A program made the position numbers and the translations under genes. Positions 34,166-43,090 of a stretch of DNA of 43,643 bases are shown one piece after another. The notes under the pieces were generated by a model. It made no database searches and was not told the origin of the DNA. It saw only the letters and a program-made list of their open reading frames with translations. Within the stretch, counting starts at the first letter, position 1. Each line of letters begins with the position of its first letter. Source of the DNA: Syntrophus gentianae (lineage in GTDB: Bacteria > Desulfobacterota > Syntrophia > Syntrophales > Syntrophaceae); NCBI RefSeq assembly GCF_900109885.1, contig NZ_FOBS01000027.1, forward strand, positions 1-43,643, in the 5' to 3' direction.

Positions 34166-34614
34166 AGGGTTTTTACCTGGATTCCTGCTTCTCCGAGAAT
34201 CTCGGCGGCCAGCTTGTCACTATAGCCATCCAGATTCACTACGGAAACAATTCCGGCGTTAATGATCATCTTGGCACAGATCACACAGGGATGGTTCGTA
34301 CAGTACAGAGTCGCTCCGGCAATCCCCACACCGTGAAGGGCCGCCTGAATAATGGCATTCTGCTCGGCATGAAGCCCTCGACAGAGTTCGTGCCGTTCCC
34401 CCGAGGGAATCTGAAGTTGCTCCCTGAGACAGCCGATCTCCAGGCAGTGCCGCAAACCCGTGGGAGCGCCGTTATAACCGGTCGCCAGGATCCTCCGCTC
34501 TTTCACCAGGAGGGCGCCGACCTTCCTCCGTTGACAGGTGGAACGCCTGGCCACCAGGGAGGCAATATCCATAAAGTATTCGTCCCAGTCCGGCCGGGAA
34601 TTCCCTTCTGTCAT
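34162..34614 (-). CDS. dCMP deaminase (ComEB-like)
   Basis: This zinc-dependent deaminase probably converts dCMP to dUMP for thymidylate synthesis. The 150-residue protein has zinc ligands H82-A-E84 (LHAEQNA) and C110/C113 ([10 protein letters not shown]), plus the [10 protein letters not shown] substrate loop of dCMP deaminases. A RibD deaminase was considered because of the riboflavin neighbours, but the reductase domain is missing and the loop fits dCMP deaminase. It lies between glyA and nrdR, linking one-carbon and nucleotide metabolism. Confidence 0.9.
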   Translation of the reverse strand: MTEGNSRPDWDEYFMDIASLVARRSTCQRRKVGALLVKERRILATGYNGAPTGLRHCLEIGCLREQLQIPSGERHELCRGLHAEQNAIIQAALHGVGIAGATLYCTNHPCVICAKMIINAGIVSVVNLDGYSDKLAAEILGEAGIQVKTL

Positions 34615-34619
34615 GTGCT

Positions 34620-35864
34620 TTAAATCCGCCCGGCGTACAGGGGGAAATCCCGGCAGAGGCGGCTCACTTCCTCTTTCACATCCCGGAGGTGCTTTTCATC
34701 CTCCCGGTTTCCCAGGATCTCGACGATCAGGCGGGCAACCGTCCGCATTTCTTCTTCTTTCATGCCCCGGGTGGTCAGAGCGGGCGTGCCGATCCGAATT
34801 CCACTGGTCACCATGGGACCGCGGGTATCGAAGGGAATGCCGTTCTTATTGACGGTGATTCCTGCCGAATCCAGCCGTTCCTGGGCTTCTTTGCCTGTTA
34901 TGCCCTTATCGGTTAAATCCACCAGGAGCAGATGGTTATCCGTTCCCCCGGAAACGAGACGGTACCCAAGCCGGACCAGCTCCTCGGCCATCGCCTGGGC
35001 ATTTTTTACGATCTGCCTCTGGTATTCCTTGAATTCTTCCGTCAGGGCCTCCTTGAAGGCCACCGCCTTGGCGGCAATGGTGTGCATCAACGGCCCGCCC
35101 TGGATGCCGGGAAACACGCGGCTGCCAAGGGCCTTTTCATAGGGAGACTGGCACATGACCAGTCCCCCACGGGGACCGCGAAGGGTCTTGTGGGTTGTCG
35201 AAGTTACGTATTCGCACACGGGAACCGGAGAGGGGTGAAGGCCCGCCGCCACCAGACCGGCGATATGGGCGATGTCGGCCACAATCAGCGCGCCTACCTG
35301 ATCGGCAATGGCCCGGAATTTCTCAAATTCGATGATCCGGGAATAGGCGCTTGCCCCGACGACGATCAGCTTGGGTTTGTGCTGCCGGGCAAGGTCTTCC
35401 ACCTCGTTGAAATCAATACGTTCGGTCTCGCGGTCGACGCCGTAGGGAATCACGTTGTATAATTTTCCGGAAAAGTTGGCGGGACTGCCGTGAGACAGAT
35501 GACCGCCATGGGCGAGATTCATCCCCAGGATCGTGTCTCCCACCTGCAGAGCGGCAAAATAAACCGCCATGTTGGCCTGAGTTCCAGAGTGGGGCTGCAC
35601 ATTGACATAATCTGCGCCGAAGAGCTTCTTGCAGCGCTCGATCGCCAGATTCTCCGCCACATCAACATACTCACAACCGCCGTAGTATCGTTTACCCGGA
35701 TATCCTTCCGCGTATTTATTGGTCATGGGACTTCCCTGGGCCTCGAGAACCGCCTCGCTGACAAAGTTCTCCGACGCGATGAGCTCCAGTTTTTCCGCCT
35801 GCCTCCGGGTTTCCAGCAGGATGGCCTCCGCGATTTCAGGATCGGTTTTGATTAACGCTGACAT
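34620..35864 (-). CDS. glyA: Serine hydroxymethyltransferase
   Basis: This PLP enzyme interconverts serine and glycine with tetrahydrofolate. The 414-residue protein shows [30 protein letters not shown], the cofactor-binding D197/H200 ([10 protein letters not shown]) and the PLP lysine K226 in [13 protein letters not shown]. It is followed five bases later by the dCMP deaminase, and the glyA-deaminase-nrdR order is typical of Deltaproteobacteria. Confidence 0.98.
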   Translation of the reverse strand: MSALIKTDPEIAEAILLETRRQAEKLELIASENFVSEAVLEAQGSPMTNKYAEGYPGKRYYGGCEYVDVAENLAIERCKKLFGADYVNVQPHSGTQANMAVYFAALQVGDTILGMNLAHGGHLSHGSPANFSGKLYNVIPYGVDRETERIDFNEVEDLARQHKPKLIVVGASAYSRIIEFEKFRAIADQVGALIVADIAHIAGLVAAGLHPSPVPVCEYVTSTTHKTLRGPRGGLVMCQSPYEKALGSRVFPGIQGGPLMHTIAAKAVAFKEALTEEFKEYQRQIVKNAQAMAEELVRLGYRLVSGGTDNHLLLVDLTDKGITGKEAQERLDSAGITVNKNGIPFDTRGPMVTSGIRIGTPALTTRGMKEEEMRTVARLIVEILGNREDEKHLRDVKEEVSRLCRDFPLYAGRI

Positions 35865-35975
35865 GACGGTAATATCCTCTTTTCTCTAATTTTAAATCCT
35901 GTTTTTATCGAACGTTCTTCCCCGCCAGGGAGCCGGCGATAGAAAATTTCCGTCCTCCGTATTGACCCTGGCCTC

Positions 35976-36440
35976 CTACGGACCGAAGCCGTCCCTTCCG
36001 GACTCAAGGGCCCGAATCTTATCCAGACGCCCCTGATGACGTCCCCCTTCAAAGGGGGTTTCCAGCCAGACTTCAGCAATCTTTCGAGCCGTCTCCGGGT
36101 CAGTCTTCCTGCCGGCAAAGATCAGGACATTGGCATCGTTGTGGAGACGGCTCAGGCGGGCCGTCTCGGTATCGAGACACACGGCAGCGCGGATACCGGG
36201 AAACTTGTTGGCCACAATGGCCATGCCGACCCCCGATCCGCAGACCAGTATCCCTCGGGAGAAAAGGCCTGACGCGACGGATTTTGCCACCACCGCCCCA
36301 AAATCAGGGTAGTCCACGGAGGCTTCACTGTCCGTTCCGATATCCGACACAACCCAGCCACTTTCCTCCAGAAAAGACTTGATGTTTTCCTTCAGACAAA
36401 AGCCGGCATGGTCGGCACCGATGATGATTGTTTGATCCAT
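35976..36440 (-). CDS. rpiB: Ribose-5-phosphate isomerase B
   Basis: RpiB interconverts ribose 5-phosphate and ribulose 5-phosphate. The 154-residue protein has GADHAGF near its start, the catalytic-cysteine segment CGSGVGMAIVANK and RLSRLHNDANVL. It starts five bases after fabF. The C terminus (RALESGRDGFGP) is slightly extended. A long opposing frame at 35852-36118 is a shadow. Confidence 0.96.
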   Translation of the reverse strand: MDQTIIIGADHAGFCLKENIKSFLEESGWVVSDIGTDSEASVDYPDFGAVVAKSVASGLFSRGILVCGSGVGMAIVANKFPGIRAAVCLDTETARLSRLHNDANVLIFAGRKTDPETARKIAEVWLETPFEGGRHQGRLDKIRALESGRDGFGP

Positions 36441-36445
36441 GAAAT

Positions 36446-37687
36446 CTACTCGAAATATTTCTTTAAGATGACCGTTGCATTCACACCGCCAAAGCCGAAG
36501 GTGTTGGACATGGCGATCCGGATATCGCCCTGCCGGGCCGAACCGGGAACAAAATCGAGATTGCAGGCGGGATCAGGCTGCTCAAGATTGATTGTGGGAG
36601 GTATGATGCCTGTCTCCAGCGCCTTTGCCGTAAGGATGGCTTCCACACTCCCTGTCGCGCCCAAGAGGTGACCGGTCATGGATTTTGTCGAGCTGACCGG
36701 AAGCCGGCTGTTCTGCTCTCCAAAAACGGTCTTGATGGCCTCTGCTTCATATTGGTCGTTCAGCGGTGTCGATGTCCCGTGGGCATTGACATAATCTACG
36801 TCGGCGGGGCCAATCCCGGCGTCCCGCAAAGCGGCCCGCATGCACCGTACCGCCCCTTCATGACCGGGAGGCGGGACGGCCAGATGGAAGGCATCGCTGG
36901 TCGTGCCGTATCCGATAACCTCCCCATAGATTTTTGCCCCCCTGTCCCTGGCGAAATTCAGTTCTTCAAGGATGAGAATCCCACATCCTTCGCCGATGAC
37001 GAATCCGTCACGGGAAAGATCAAAGGGACGACTGGCTTTCCCTGGCTCATCGTTTCTTCGGGAAAGAGCGCCCATGGCGGTGAAACCGGAAACTGCCAGG
37101 GGAGTGATCGCCGCTTCAGCTCCGCCGGCGAAAATAACGTCGGCATAGTCGGAAGCAATCAGCCGGAAGGCATCGCCCAAGGCATTCGTTCCGGACGCAC
37201 AGGCGGTCACGGGACAACCGATGGGGCCTCGAGCCCCGAAGCGGATGGAGACATTTCCCGCTCCCAGATTGGGCAGAACCGAGGGAATGGTAAAGGGAGA
37301 AACTTTGCGGGGGCCTCCTCTGAGAAGGGTTTCCTTTTGCTTTTCCAGTGTGGCCAGACCGCCGATGGCCGAACCGATGACGACGCCCACGCGCTCGGCC
37401 CGGGAATCTTTAAGATTCAAACCCGCATCGGCAACAGCCATTTCTGCTGAAGCCAGGCAATAGATAATAAAGGGATCCAGGCGACGGAGTTCTTTTTTAC
37501 TGACATAGGCGATCGGATCAAAGTCCTGAAGTTCTCCGGCAATGCGCGTTTCATAATCCGCGGCATCAAACTTTGTGATCGGCCCGACTCCGGAGTATCC
37601 ACCGCAGATTCCGGCCCACGTCTCCGTCACAGAGTTTCCCAGAGGCGTCAGAGCCCCCATCCCGGTTATTACAACTCTTCTTTTCAA
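36446..37687 (-). CDS. fabF: 3-oxoacyl-ACP synthase II FabF (housekeeping)
   Basis: This is the elongating ketosynthase of primary fatty acid synthesis. The 413 residues carry the standard Cys-His-His triad: C163 in TACASGTNA, His in NAHGTSTPLND and His in GHLLGATGSVE. All motifs are canonical, unlike the second ketosynthase at 11775-13052. It follows acpP and precedes rpiB, the expected deltaproteobacterial order. Confidence 0.97.
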   Translation of the reverse strand: MKRRVVITGMGALTPLGNSVTETWAGICGGYSGVGPITKFDAADYETRIAGELQDFDPIAYVSKKELRRLDPFIIYCLASAEMAVADAGLNLKDSRAERVGVVIGSAIGGLATLEKQKETLLRGGPRKVSPFTIPSVLPNLGAGNVSIRFGARGPIGCPVTACASGTNALGDAFRLIASDYADVIFAGGAEAAITPLAVSGFTAMGALSRRNDEPGKASRPFDLSRDGFVIGEGCGILILEELNFARDRGAKIYGEVIGYGTTSDAFHLAVPPPGHEGAVRCMRAALRDAGIGPADVDYVNAHGTSTPLNDQYEAEAIKTVFGEQNSRLPVSSTKSMTGHLLGATGSVEAILTAKALETGIIPPTINLEQPDPACNLDFVPGSARQGDIRIAMSNTFGFGGVNATVILKKYFE

Positions 37688-37781
37688 GGAACGTCTTCCT
37701 CTTGAAGATTCTTAGGCAGTCTTCGTCTTACCTCCCGGGAATCCTCTTTTGCTCTGCAATTTGCAGGAACAAATTCGGCTC

Positions 37782-38024
37782 TCAATCCCAGGTCACATTT
37801 CGCGCTTTGAGAAAATCGATCACATCCTGGATCCTGCGGATCTTTTTAAGTTCTTCTGTGGAAATCTCCACATCAAAGGTGTCTTCCATCTCCAGGAGCA
37901 ATTCAGCCAGATCAAGAGAATCAGCCCCAAGGTCATCAATAAAGAATGCCTCGGGAACACATTCTTCCGCTGTGACTTCCAATTGATCGACAATAATTTC
38001 TAAAACTTTTTCTTCCAGCGTCAC
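37782..38024 (-). CDS. acpP: Acyl carrier protein AcpP (housekeeping)
   Basis: An 80-residue acidic ACP with the phosphopantetheine serine S36 in the canonical GADSLDLAEL motif. GAGGAGG lies directly upstream of the start. It serves the fabF encoded 94 bases downstream. A 308-base non-coding stretch separates it from rpmF, where plsX-fabH-fabD-fabG would normally be. Confidence 0.97.
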   Translation of the reverse strand: MTLEEKVLEIIVDQLEVTAEECVPEAFFIDDLGADSLDLAELLLEMEDTFDVEISTEELKKIRRIQDVIDFLKARNVTWD

Positions 38025-38332
38025 CTATCGTTCCTCCTCGCACGGCCGCTCCTGATTCATGGGCATTTTCCGTTGCGCATCTCCGGGAGACATCTCCCTA
38101 TGCCATCGATCAAGACGATTCCCTCGCGTCGGACACAAAGTCGCTGCTCTTTAGATAACTGCGGTGGCCTCGTCACAAGTTCCTCGACGGATCATCCTTT
38201 ACGACGGCGTCCATCCCTCCCTGCCGCCCGGTTATCCTTTTCTGCAACTTGACATGAAACCTTCGAGAAGATGAGCCGTGCCAAAGTGATTTAGTTTCTG
38301 TCAGATCTCCGCTTTTCTCAAAGAAAAACGGC
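38025..38332. other. Non-coding gap between rpmF and acpP
   Basis: No credible gene is seen; the open frame at 38173-38382 is a shadow without family motifs. Near rpmF, on the minus strand, CCGTTTTTCT and AGAAAAGCGG can form an imperfect hairpin around TTG. The acpP promoter must lie here, but no convincing pair of boxes was found. The position matches the usual site of plsX-fabH-fabD-fabG, and no remnant of them is recognisable. Confidence 0.6.
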
Positions 38333-38518
38333 TCAGGCGAGATCTTCCACCTTGATGACGGCGCGGCCTTTGTAGGTTCCACAGTACGGGCAGACCCTAT
38401 GAGGCAGTTTGAATTTGCCGCACTGAGGGCAGGCCGAAGCCTGAACCGCAGTCAGAAAATCGTGCGCCCTTCTCATATTTCTTCTCGTTCTGGAATGTCT
38501 TTTAACTGGATTTGGCAT
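38333..38518 (-). CDS. rpmF: 50S ribosomal protein L32
   Basis: A 61-residue basic protein with the L32 pattern: MPNPVKRHSRTRRNMRRAHD at the start and a zinc ribbon C30, C33, C43, C46 (CPQCGKFKLPHRVCPYCG). AGAGGA precedes the ATG. It follows yceD, as in most Gram-negative bacteria. Confidence 0.97.
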   Translation of the reverse strand: MPNPVKRHSRTRRNMRRAHDFLTAVQASACPQCGKFKLPHRVCPYCGTYKGRAVIKVEDLA

Positions 38519-38652
38519 GGTGATTCCTCTTTCTATAATATTTCCATGAAAATAAAATTTTTATTTTTGAATGATTTTATCCGCTGTTCCTTCAATGAAA
38601 CACACACTCGGCAAGAATTCTCCTTAAGAAACATCTCTACGCTTTATCCGGC

Positions 38653-39186
38653 CTATCTCTTGGGAACCTTGAGGTTTCTTAACACGGCAAACCGGTCATC
38701 CCCCAAATCCCTCGGGCAATCGCAGTCGCCCCTGTTCAGATTCGCGCCGCACTGAGGGCACAACCCTTTACAGGCGTCGCGACAAAGGACCTTCATGGGA
38801 ATCTGAAGCATAATCTGCTCATAGATCAGAGGAGACAGATCAAGAACTTCGCCCTGATAAAAGCCGAAATCCAGGTCTTCCGTGCGCAGTTCCTCATTAT
38901 CCTTGATGCTCTCCTTAACGGGAAGCAACGTATAGCGAAAACCAAAGTTCACCGGAAGGCGAACGGACTCCAGACAACGGCAGCAGATGGTTTCCACAAC
39001 GGCATCAATCTTCCCCTCGATAAAAACCGTTTCCCCCACCCGGGAAACATGGCAGGTAACAACCGTCTGCGGGAAATTCAGGATGTCCGACTCATCTTCG
39101 GCCAGAAAACTCCGGAACCAGCCCTCCTGAAGATCGAAGGAGAGGTCGAGGCCCGCTTCGGGAACCATCAGTACATTAATTTTCAA
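38653..39186 (-). CDS. yceD: YceD/DUF177 family protein
   Basis: YceD-family proteins are linked to 23S rRNA accumulation and ribosome assembly. The 177-residue protein has cysteine-rich motifs: C68, C69 and C71 (ICCRCLESV), then C135, C139, C143, C146 (CRDACKGLCPQCGANLN) and C155, C157 (CDCP), probably metal-binding. It is the first gene of the yceD-rpmF unit behind a good promoter, divergent from gltX. Confidence 0.92.
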   Translation of the reverse strand: MKINVLMVPEAGLDLSFDLQEGWFRSFLAEDESDILNFPQTVVTCHVSRVGETVFIEGKIDAVVETICCRCLESVRLPVNFGFRYTLLPVKESIKDNEELRTEDLDFGFYQGEVLDLSPLIYEQIMLQIPMKVLCRDACKGLCPQCGANLNRGDCDCPRDLGDDRFAVLRNLKVPKR

Positions 39187-39270
39187 AATACACCCTAACT
39201 CATTAAATCGTAAGGCTTTTATCCAGAGCTATCACCTGTAACCCAGTGATTCTCTTATATAAAGGCGAGG

Positions 39271-39299
39271 ATTAGATTATAAATATCCATCCTTGTCAA
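39271..39299 (-). promoter_or_regulatory. Promoter of yceD-rpmF
   Basis: On the minus strand TTGACA (39299-39294) and TCTAAT (39276-39271) are separated by 17 bases, giving a leader of about 78 bases before yceD. Confidence 0.6.
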
Positions 39300-39321
39300 G
39301 CACAATTTGCTTGAAATACCC

Positions 39322-39351
39322 TTGACAAACCGGGAAAGCTGGTCCTATAAA
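39322..39351 (+). promoter_or_regulatory. Promoter of gltX
   Basis: TTGACA (39322-39327) and TATAAA (39346-39351) are separated by 18 bases, with transcription expected near 39358, about 28 bases before the ATG. Its -35 box lies 22 bases from the -35 box of the divergent yceD promoter. Confidence 0.7.
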
Positions 39352-39385
39352 AGGGTACATTAAAGGTCTGTCAGGAAAAGGATAT

Positions 39386-40804
39386 ATGCATAATATTAAA
39401 GAGGTTCGAACCCGTTTTGCACCCTCGCCGACGGGTTATCTTCATATCGGGGGGGCACGTACGGCCCTGTTCAGTTGGCTCTATGCCAGACACACACGGG
39501 GGAAATTTGTCTTAAGAATCGAAGACACCGATCAACAACGTTCTACGGAGGAATCAACCCGGGCGATCCTCGATGCCATGACCTGGCTCGGACTGAACTG
39601 GGATGAAGGCCCTTTTTTCCAGGCCGAACGCGTCGATATCCACCGGGCAATGGTCCGGAAACTGGTTGACGAGGATAAGGCGTACTACTGCGTCTGTTCG
39701 CCGGAAGAACTGGAAGAAAAGCGGAAACGGGCCCTTGCGGAAGGCCGCAAACCCAAATATGACGGAACCTGCCGCGATAAAAAGCTCCCCCCTTCCGACG
39801 GGGCGGTTGTCCGGTTCCGCTGCCCCCAGGAAGGCACGACGATTGTAAACGACCTCATCAAAGGGAAAATTTCCTTTAATAATGAGGAGTTGGATGATCT
39901 TATCATTCAACGCAGCGACGGGTATCCAACCTACAATTTCGCCGTTGTGGTCGATGACGCCCAGATGGAGATATCCCACGTGATCCGGGGCGACGATCAT
40001 GTCAACAATACGCCCCGGCAGATCCTCCTGTACGAAGCCCTGGGATACGACATTCCTCAGTTCGGTCATGTCCCGATGATCCTTGGCGCCGACAAGACCC
40101 GCCTCAGCAAACGGCACGGAGCAACCTCTGTCATGGCTTACAAGGAGTTGGGATACCTGCCGGAAGCCCTGGTCAACTATCTGGTCCGTCTCGGGTGGTC
40201 CCACGGAGATCAGGAAATCTTTTCCCTGGACGAACTCATCGGGTTATTTGACCTGGGGAGCATCGGCAAATCTGCAGCCGTCTTCAATCCCGAAAAGCTG
40301 CTCTGGTTGAATCAGCACTATATCAAATCCTATCCGGAAGACAAGCTGCTCGATGCGCTCAATCCGTTCTGGAACAAATTGGGCCTTGAAGTTTCTGATC
40401 CTGATTACGGACGGCACATTATCGGGGATCTTCGGGCGCGAGCGAAGACCCTTCCCGAGATGGCGGAATCCAGCACCTTTTATTTCACCGATGAGCCGCC
40501 CATCGATGCCGATGCCGCGAAAAAATTCCTCACCCCGGAAATCGCCGGCCATCTCGAAGCCATTGCCGAGGCGCTGGCAATGATCGAGGATTATTCCAAA
40601 GAAGGGATTGAGGTCTTTCTCCGCAATCTGGCCGAGGCCCGGGCCATCAAACTCAAGACGATCGCCCAGCCGCTCCGCATCGCCCTGACGGGAAAAACGG
40701 TCAGTCCCGGCCTGGATGATGTCATGCTGACCCTTGGGAAGGAGCGTGTGATTTCCCGCATTCGCCGCACCGTTTCGTTTATCGGGAGTCAGCCTTTGCC
40801 CTGA
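39386..40804 (+). CDS. gltX: Glutamyl-tRNA synthetase
   Basis: This class I synthetase charges tRNA-Glu, and probably tRNA-Gln too if the organism uses GatCAB. The 472-residue protein has [19 protein letters not shown] (HIGH-type motif at 20-23) and the KMSKS-type loop [10 protein letters not shown] near residue 240, with an alpha-helical anticodon domain. The zinc-type motif region has [10 protein letters not shown] (about 110-119). It is followed by a decayed tRNA and an intact tRNA-Glu. Confidence 0.97.
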   Translation: MHNIKEVRTRFAPSPTGYLHIGGARTALFSWLYARHTRGKFVLRIEDTDQQRSTEESTRAILDAMTWLGLNWDEGPFFQAERVDIHRAMVRKLVDEDKAYYCVCSPEELEEKRKRALAEGRKPKYDGTCRDKKLPPSDGAVVRFRCPQEGTTIVNDLIKGKISFNNEELDDLIIQRSDGYPTYNFAVVVDDAQMEISHVIRGDDHVNNTPRQILLYEALGYDIPQFGHVPMILGADKTRLSKRHGATSVMAYKELGYLPEALVNYLVRLGWSHGDQEIFSLDELIGLFDLGSIGKSAAVFNPEKLLWLNQHYIKSYPEDKLLDALNPFWNKLGLEVSDPDYGRHIIGDLRARAKTLPEMAESSTFYFTDEPPIDADAAKKFLTPEIAGHLEAIAEALAMIEDYSKEGIEVFLRNLAEARAIKLKTIAQPLRIALTGKTVSPGLDDVMLTLGKERVISRIRRTVSFIGSQPLP

Positions 40805-40869
40805 AATCTTTTGCCTTGACTTTTTCTCTGTTGTTGCATAAAAGGTCGCTTTGCAAAAGCTTTCCGCAA

Positions 40870-40943
40870 TGGGGGACCTTACCGCGGCAGGATTCGGTTC
40901 ACGAGTATCAGCCACCCAGGTTCAAATCCAGTTCCCCCAACCA
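40870..40943 (+). pseudogene. Decayed tRNA, probably tRNA-Gln
   Basis: This 74-base segment has a perfect 7-bp acceptor stem (TGGGGGA / TCCCCCA), discriminator A, encoded CCA and an intact T loop TTCAAAT. The T1-A72 pair and GGCAGGA block resemble tRNA-Gln. The D stem is broken, the anticodon stem cannot pair, the T stem has two mismatches, and no Gln anticodon is present at the expected place. It ends one base before tRNA-Glu. Confidence 0.6.
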
Positions 40944-40944
40944 T

Positions 40945-41019
40945 GGTCCCATCGTCTAGTGGTTAGGACGCTGGCCTCTCACGCCGGAAGCCGGGGTTCA
41001 ACTCCCCGTGGGACTACCA
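40945..41019 (+). tRNA. tRNA-Glu (anticodon CTC)
   Basis: The 75-base cloverleaf is complete: acceptor GGTCCCA / TGGGACT (first pair G-U), D arm, anticodon stem CTGGC/GCCGG with loop CTCTCAC giving anticodon CTC at 40978-40980, T arm with loop TTCAACT, and an encoded CCA. The anticodon reads GAG (Glu). It lies downstream of gltX. Confidence 0.95.
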
Positions 41020-41028
41020 GTTATCATT

Positions 41029-41061
41029 AAGGAGTTATCGTTTTTCGATAACTCCTTTTTT
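41029..41061 (+). terminator. Strong Rho-independent terminator after tRNA-Glu
   Basis: AAGGAGTTATCG (41029-41040) pairs perfectly with CGATAACTCCTT (41046-41057) around a T5 loop and runs into a T tract. It closes the gltX/tRNA unit. Confidence 0.9.
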
Positions 41062-41154
41062 GTTTGTGGATTTCTCCCTGGGGCCATTTTTCTCAAACAG
41101 GCCCACAGCCCATCCCAGACTTTGTAATGGCCTTCCCTGCTCATATTGTCTCGA

Positions 41155-42654
41155 TCAGTCCGGCGGGCAGTCCCGCGGCTTGAAGAGGATCACCCGTCCC
41201 CGGCCCAGTTCGAAGAGTTTGGTGGCGGCCCCCTTGAAGTTTGTCTGCCGGCTGGCCAGCGTCATATCGATAGGCGCTGCGATGTTCGGCGAAGTCGTGG
41301 AAATGGTCTTTACGGTCATCCCCGCGGTTTGCAGGAGGTGGACGCTCAGTTTCTTGATGTTGATCCCGTCAACGAGAAAGAGATAGCCGCCGGACTTCGC
41401 CACGGAGTTGTCGGGTGACATTCCGCAGGAGGTGACGAGGTGGAAGTCGATTTTCTTTGGGTTGAGGGAGAAGATCCGTCTCTCGGCATGATCCAGGCAG
41501 ATCTCCAGGGCAAACTTGTATCCGTTCATCTCGAAGAGGGAACCGCCGCCCAGACCTGAGCGGCTCTCCTCGGATATTTCGTACGAAACCGGCTTCTTGC
41601 GCCGCAGCATCTCGTCACGGCTGATTTTGCCATCGAAGTATTCAACGGATGCCTTGTACCGCTGATCTAGGCTGGGCTGCCAGACCCGCTTCTGGCCGGG
41701 GAGGTTGGGGGCCCCATTGCCTTTGACGAGAGCCGTGTCACGCGCACCATCCGTCGGCCGCAGCGTACGCTCCGCGCCGAGGACATTGGCAAGGCCGACG
41801 TGCGCGATGTCGGTTTTCCCGCTGTGAAACTCTTTGCCCTTGCCGAAAAAGCGGCCCAGGTAGTCGATGGCGGAGACATACTCCTTGTAGATGATGAGGG
41901 AGTCCTTCTCAGTTGACTTCGCCACCTCGACGCCGCCCTTGCGCACGATGGCGAGGTTCAGCATTTCGATATCCTTCGCCTTTTGCGCAACCGGCATGTG
42001 GGCAATGGCGGTCCCGAGGACGAAAATCCAATCGCCGTAGTCCGCATCCCTGAGGTAGGGATCCATCTCGGCGTTGATGCCCGAAGCCGACTCAATTGAA
42101 TAGGCGCCGCCCTGGCCACCCCGGTAAAAGAACTCAGGGGCGATAAAGATCTTGAGTGCGTGCGGGTCCAGACTGGCATCGTTACGCGCCGCGGCGATGG
42201 CATCGGCAAGGATCTGGCAACGCGACTGGATGTCCTTCTTCTCATCGACCAGACCGATGTATTTCTGCCCATCCGTCGGCTTGGAGAGATCCCCGGCGGT
42301 CTGGATGTGATAGCCGATGAACTGGACCTTCCTGTAAATGCGCGGGATCTTCCGCATGACGGCCATCTCCTCGGCCACCTGTTCGATCAGGTACTTCATG
42401 ACCGGCATCTTCATGGCGTCGAGCCCCTTGAGGCCTTCCTCATGGACATGCCGGGTCCGCCAGGCCCTGCATGCGTCATAGAGGGCGTTCAGCCGCTCCT
42501 TCTTTTCCCGCTGCTGGTTGATGTTGCCCACATCCTTGACTTTGTAGTCGTGATAGGCCTGCAAGGCAGTCTGAACAGCTTTGATGTGGCCACCCTCGAA
42601 GCTGGTGCGGGTCAGACCGATGGCCCTTCGAAATTCCTCCCTGGTCATGATCAT
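41155..42654 (-). CDS. Nitrilase-superfamily (carbon-nitrogen hydrolase-like) protein
   Basis: I do not recognise a named subfamily. From the ATG at 42654 (GGAGGA upstream) it has 499 residues. A charged, helical N-terminal region (about 1-105, with LNALYDACRAW) precedes a domain in which the nitrilase Glu-Lys-Cys triad can be placed: E174 in IAPEFFYRG, K257 in LIIYKEYVS and C386 in LEICLDHAE. The spacing of K and C is large because of an insertion (about 265-375). No signal peptide or membrane helix is seen. It is a single gene in an accessory region with a PEP-CTERM remnant and a transposon gene. An amidase or nitrilase role is inferred; the substrate is unknown. Confidence 0.6.
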   Translation of the reverse strand: MIMTREEFRRAIGLTRTSFEGGHIKAVQTALQAYHDYKVKDVGNINQQREKKERLNALYDACRAWRTRHVHEEGLKGLDAMKMPVMKYLIEQVAEEMAVMRKIPRIYRKVQFIGYHIQTAGDLSKPTDGQKYIGLVDEKKDIQSRCQILADAIAAARNDASLDPHALKIFIAPEFFYRGGQGGAYSIESASGINAEMDPYLRDADYGDWIFVLGTAIAHMPVAQKAKDIEMLNLAIVRKGGVEVAKSTEKDSLIIYKEYVSAIDYLGRFFGKGKEFHSGKTDIAHVGLANVLGAERTLRPTDGARDTALVKGNGAPNLPGQKRVWQPSLDQRYKASVEYFDGKISRDEMLRRKKPVSYEISEESRSGLGGGSLFEMNGYKFALEICLDHAERRIFSLNPKKIDFHLVTSCGMSPDNSVAKSGGYLFLVDGINIKKLSVHLLQTAGMTVKTISTTSPNIAAPIDMTLASRQTNFKGAATKLFELGRGRVILFKPRDCPPD

Positions 42655-42873
42655 GAGACAATTCCTCCGCTTGAAAAGAGTTTCAAAAGTCAAGAAGGGA
42701 TAGACAAGACCTGTTCCCTCGTCAAGGGATGCTTTACTCAGGGATGGAGGTCCGGATGATACCGTTTGGAAAGGCTGGGAATCTATTTTACAGAGAAGGA
42801 AGAATGATATAGCCCTGTCACCAGAGAACTGACACAGGAAACTCCGTGTTTCATCAGAGTTCGGGAATAGCGC

Positions 42874-43047
42874 TTAAGAAGTCTGGTCCTTATCTTTCTC
42901 TTCTTCCTCTTTCATCAGTTCTTCAACAAGCCTTTCCAATCCGTCGATGATTCGTTCTTCCGAAGGATGGACAGGCTTGAAGTGCGTCTTCACCTCTTCC
43001 TCGGTAATGCCAAGTTTTTTCAGGAGTTCTTCTTTAGGTTTCATCAT
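42874..43047 (-). CDS. Small acidic hypothetical protein
   Basis: The frame encodes 57 residues, MMKPKEELLKKLGITEEEV..., predicted to be helical and ending in an acidic run (MKEEEEKDKDQ). No family was recognised and the ribosome-binding site is weak. The highly charged, non-random composition favours a real gene, but it could be fortuitous. Confidence 0.4.
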   Translation of the reverse strand: MMKPKEELLKKLGITEEEVKTHFKPVHPSEERIIDGLERLVEELMKEEEEKDKDQTS

Positions 43048-43090
43048 AATAGTGATTTGCTATAACATTCTTTGAAAATTGTCAAAGGGG

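Noticed and set aside
34162-34614. RibD deaminase
   Set aside because: The reductase domain is missing, and the substrate loop and glyA/nrdR context fit dCMP deaminase.
35852-36118. Basic 88-residue minus-strand protein
   Set aside because: It is a shadow frame over the end of rpiB and the gap before glyA, rich in Arg/Pro as expected from frame-shifted reading.
38173-38382. Minus-strand gene between rpmF and acpP
   Set aside because: No family motif, no ribosome-binding site, and it overlaps rpmF; it does not resemble PlsX.
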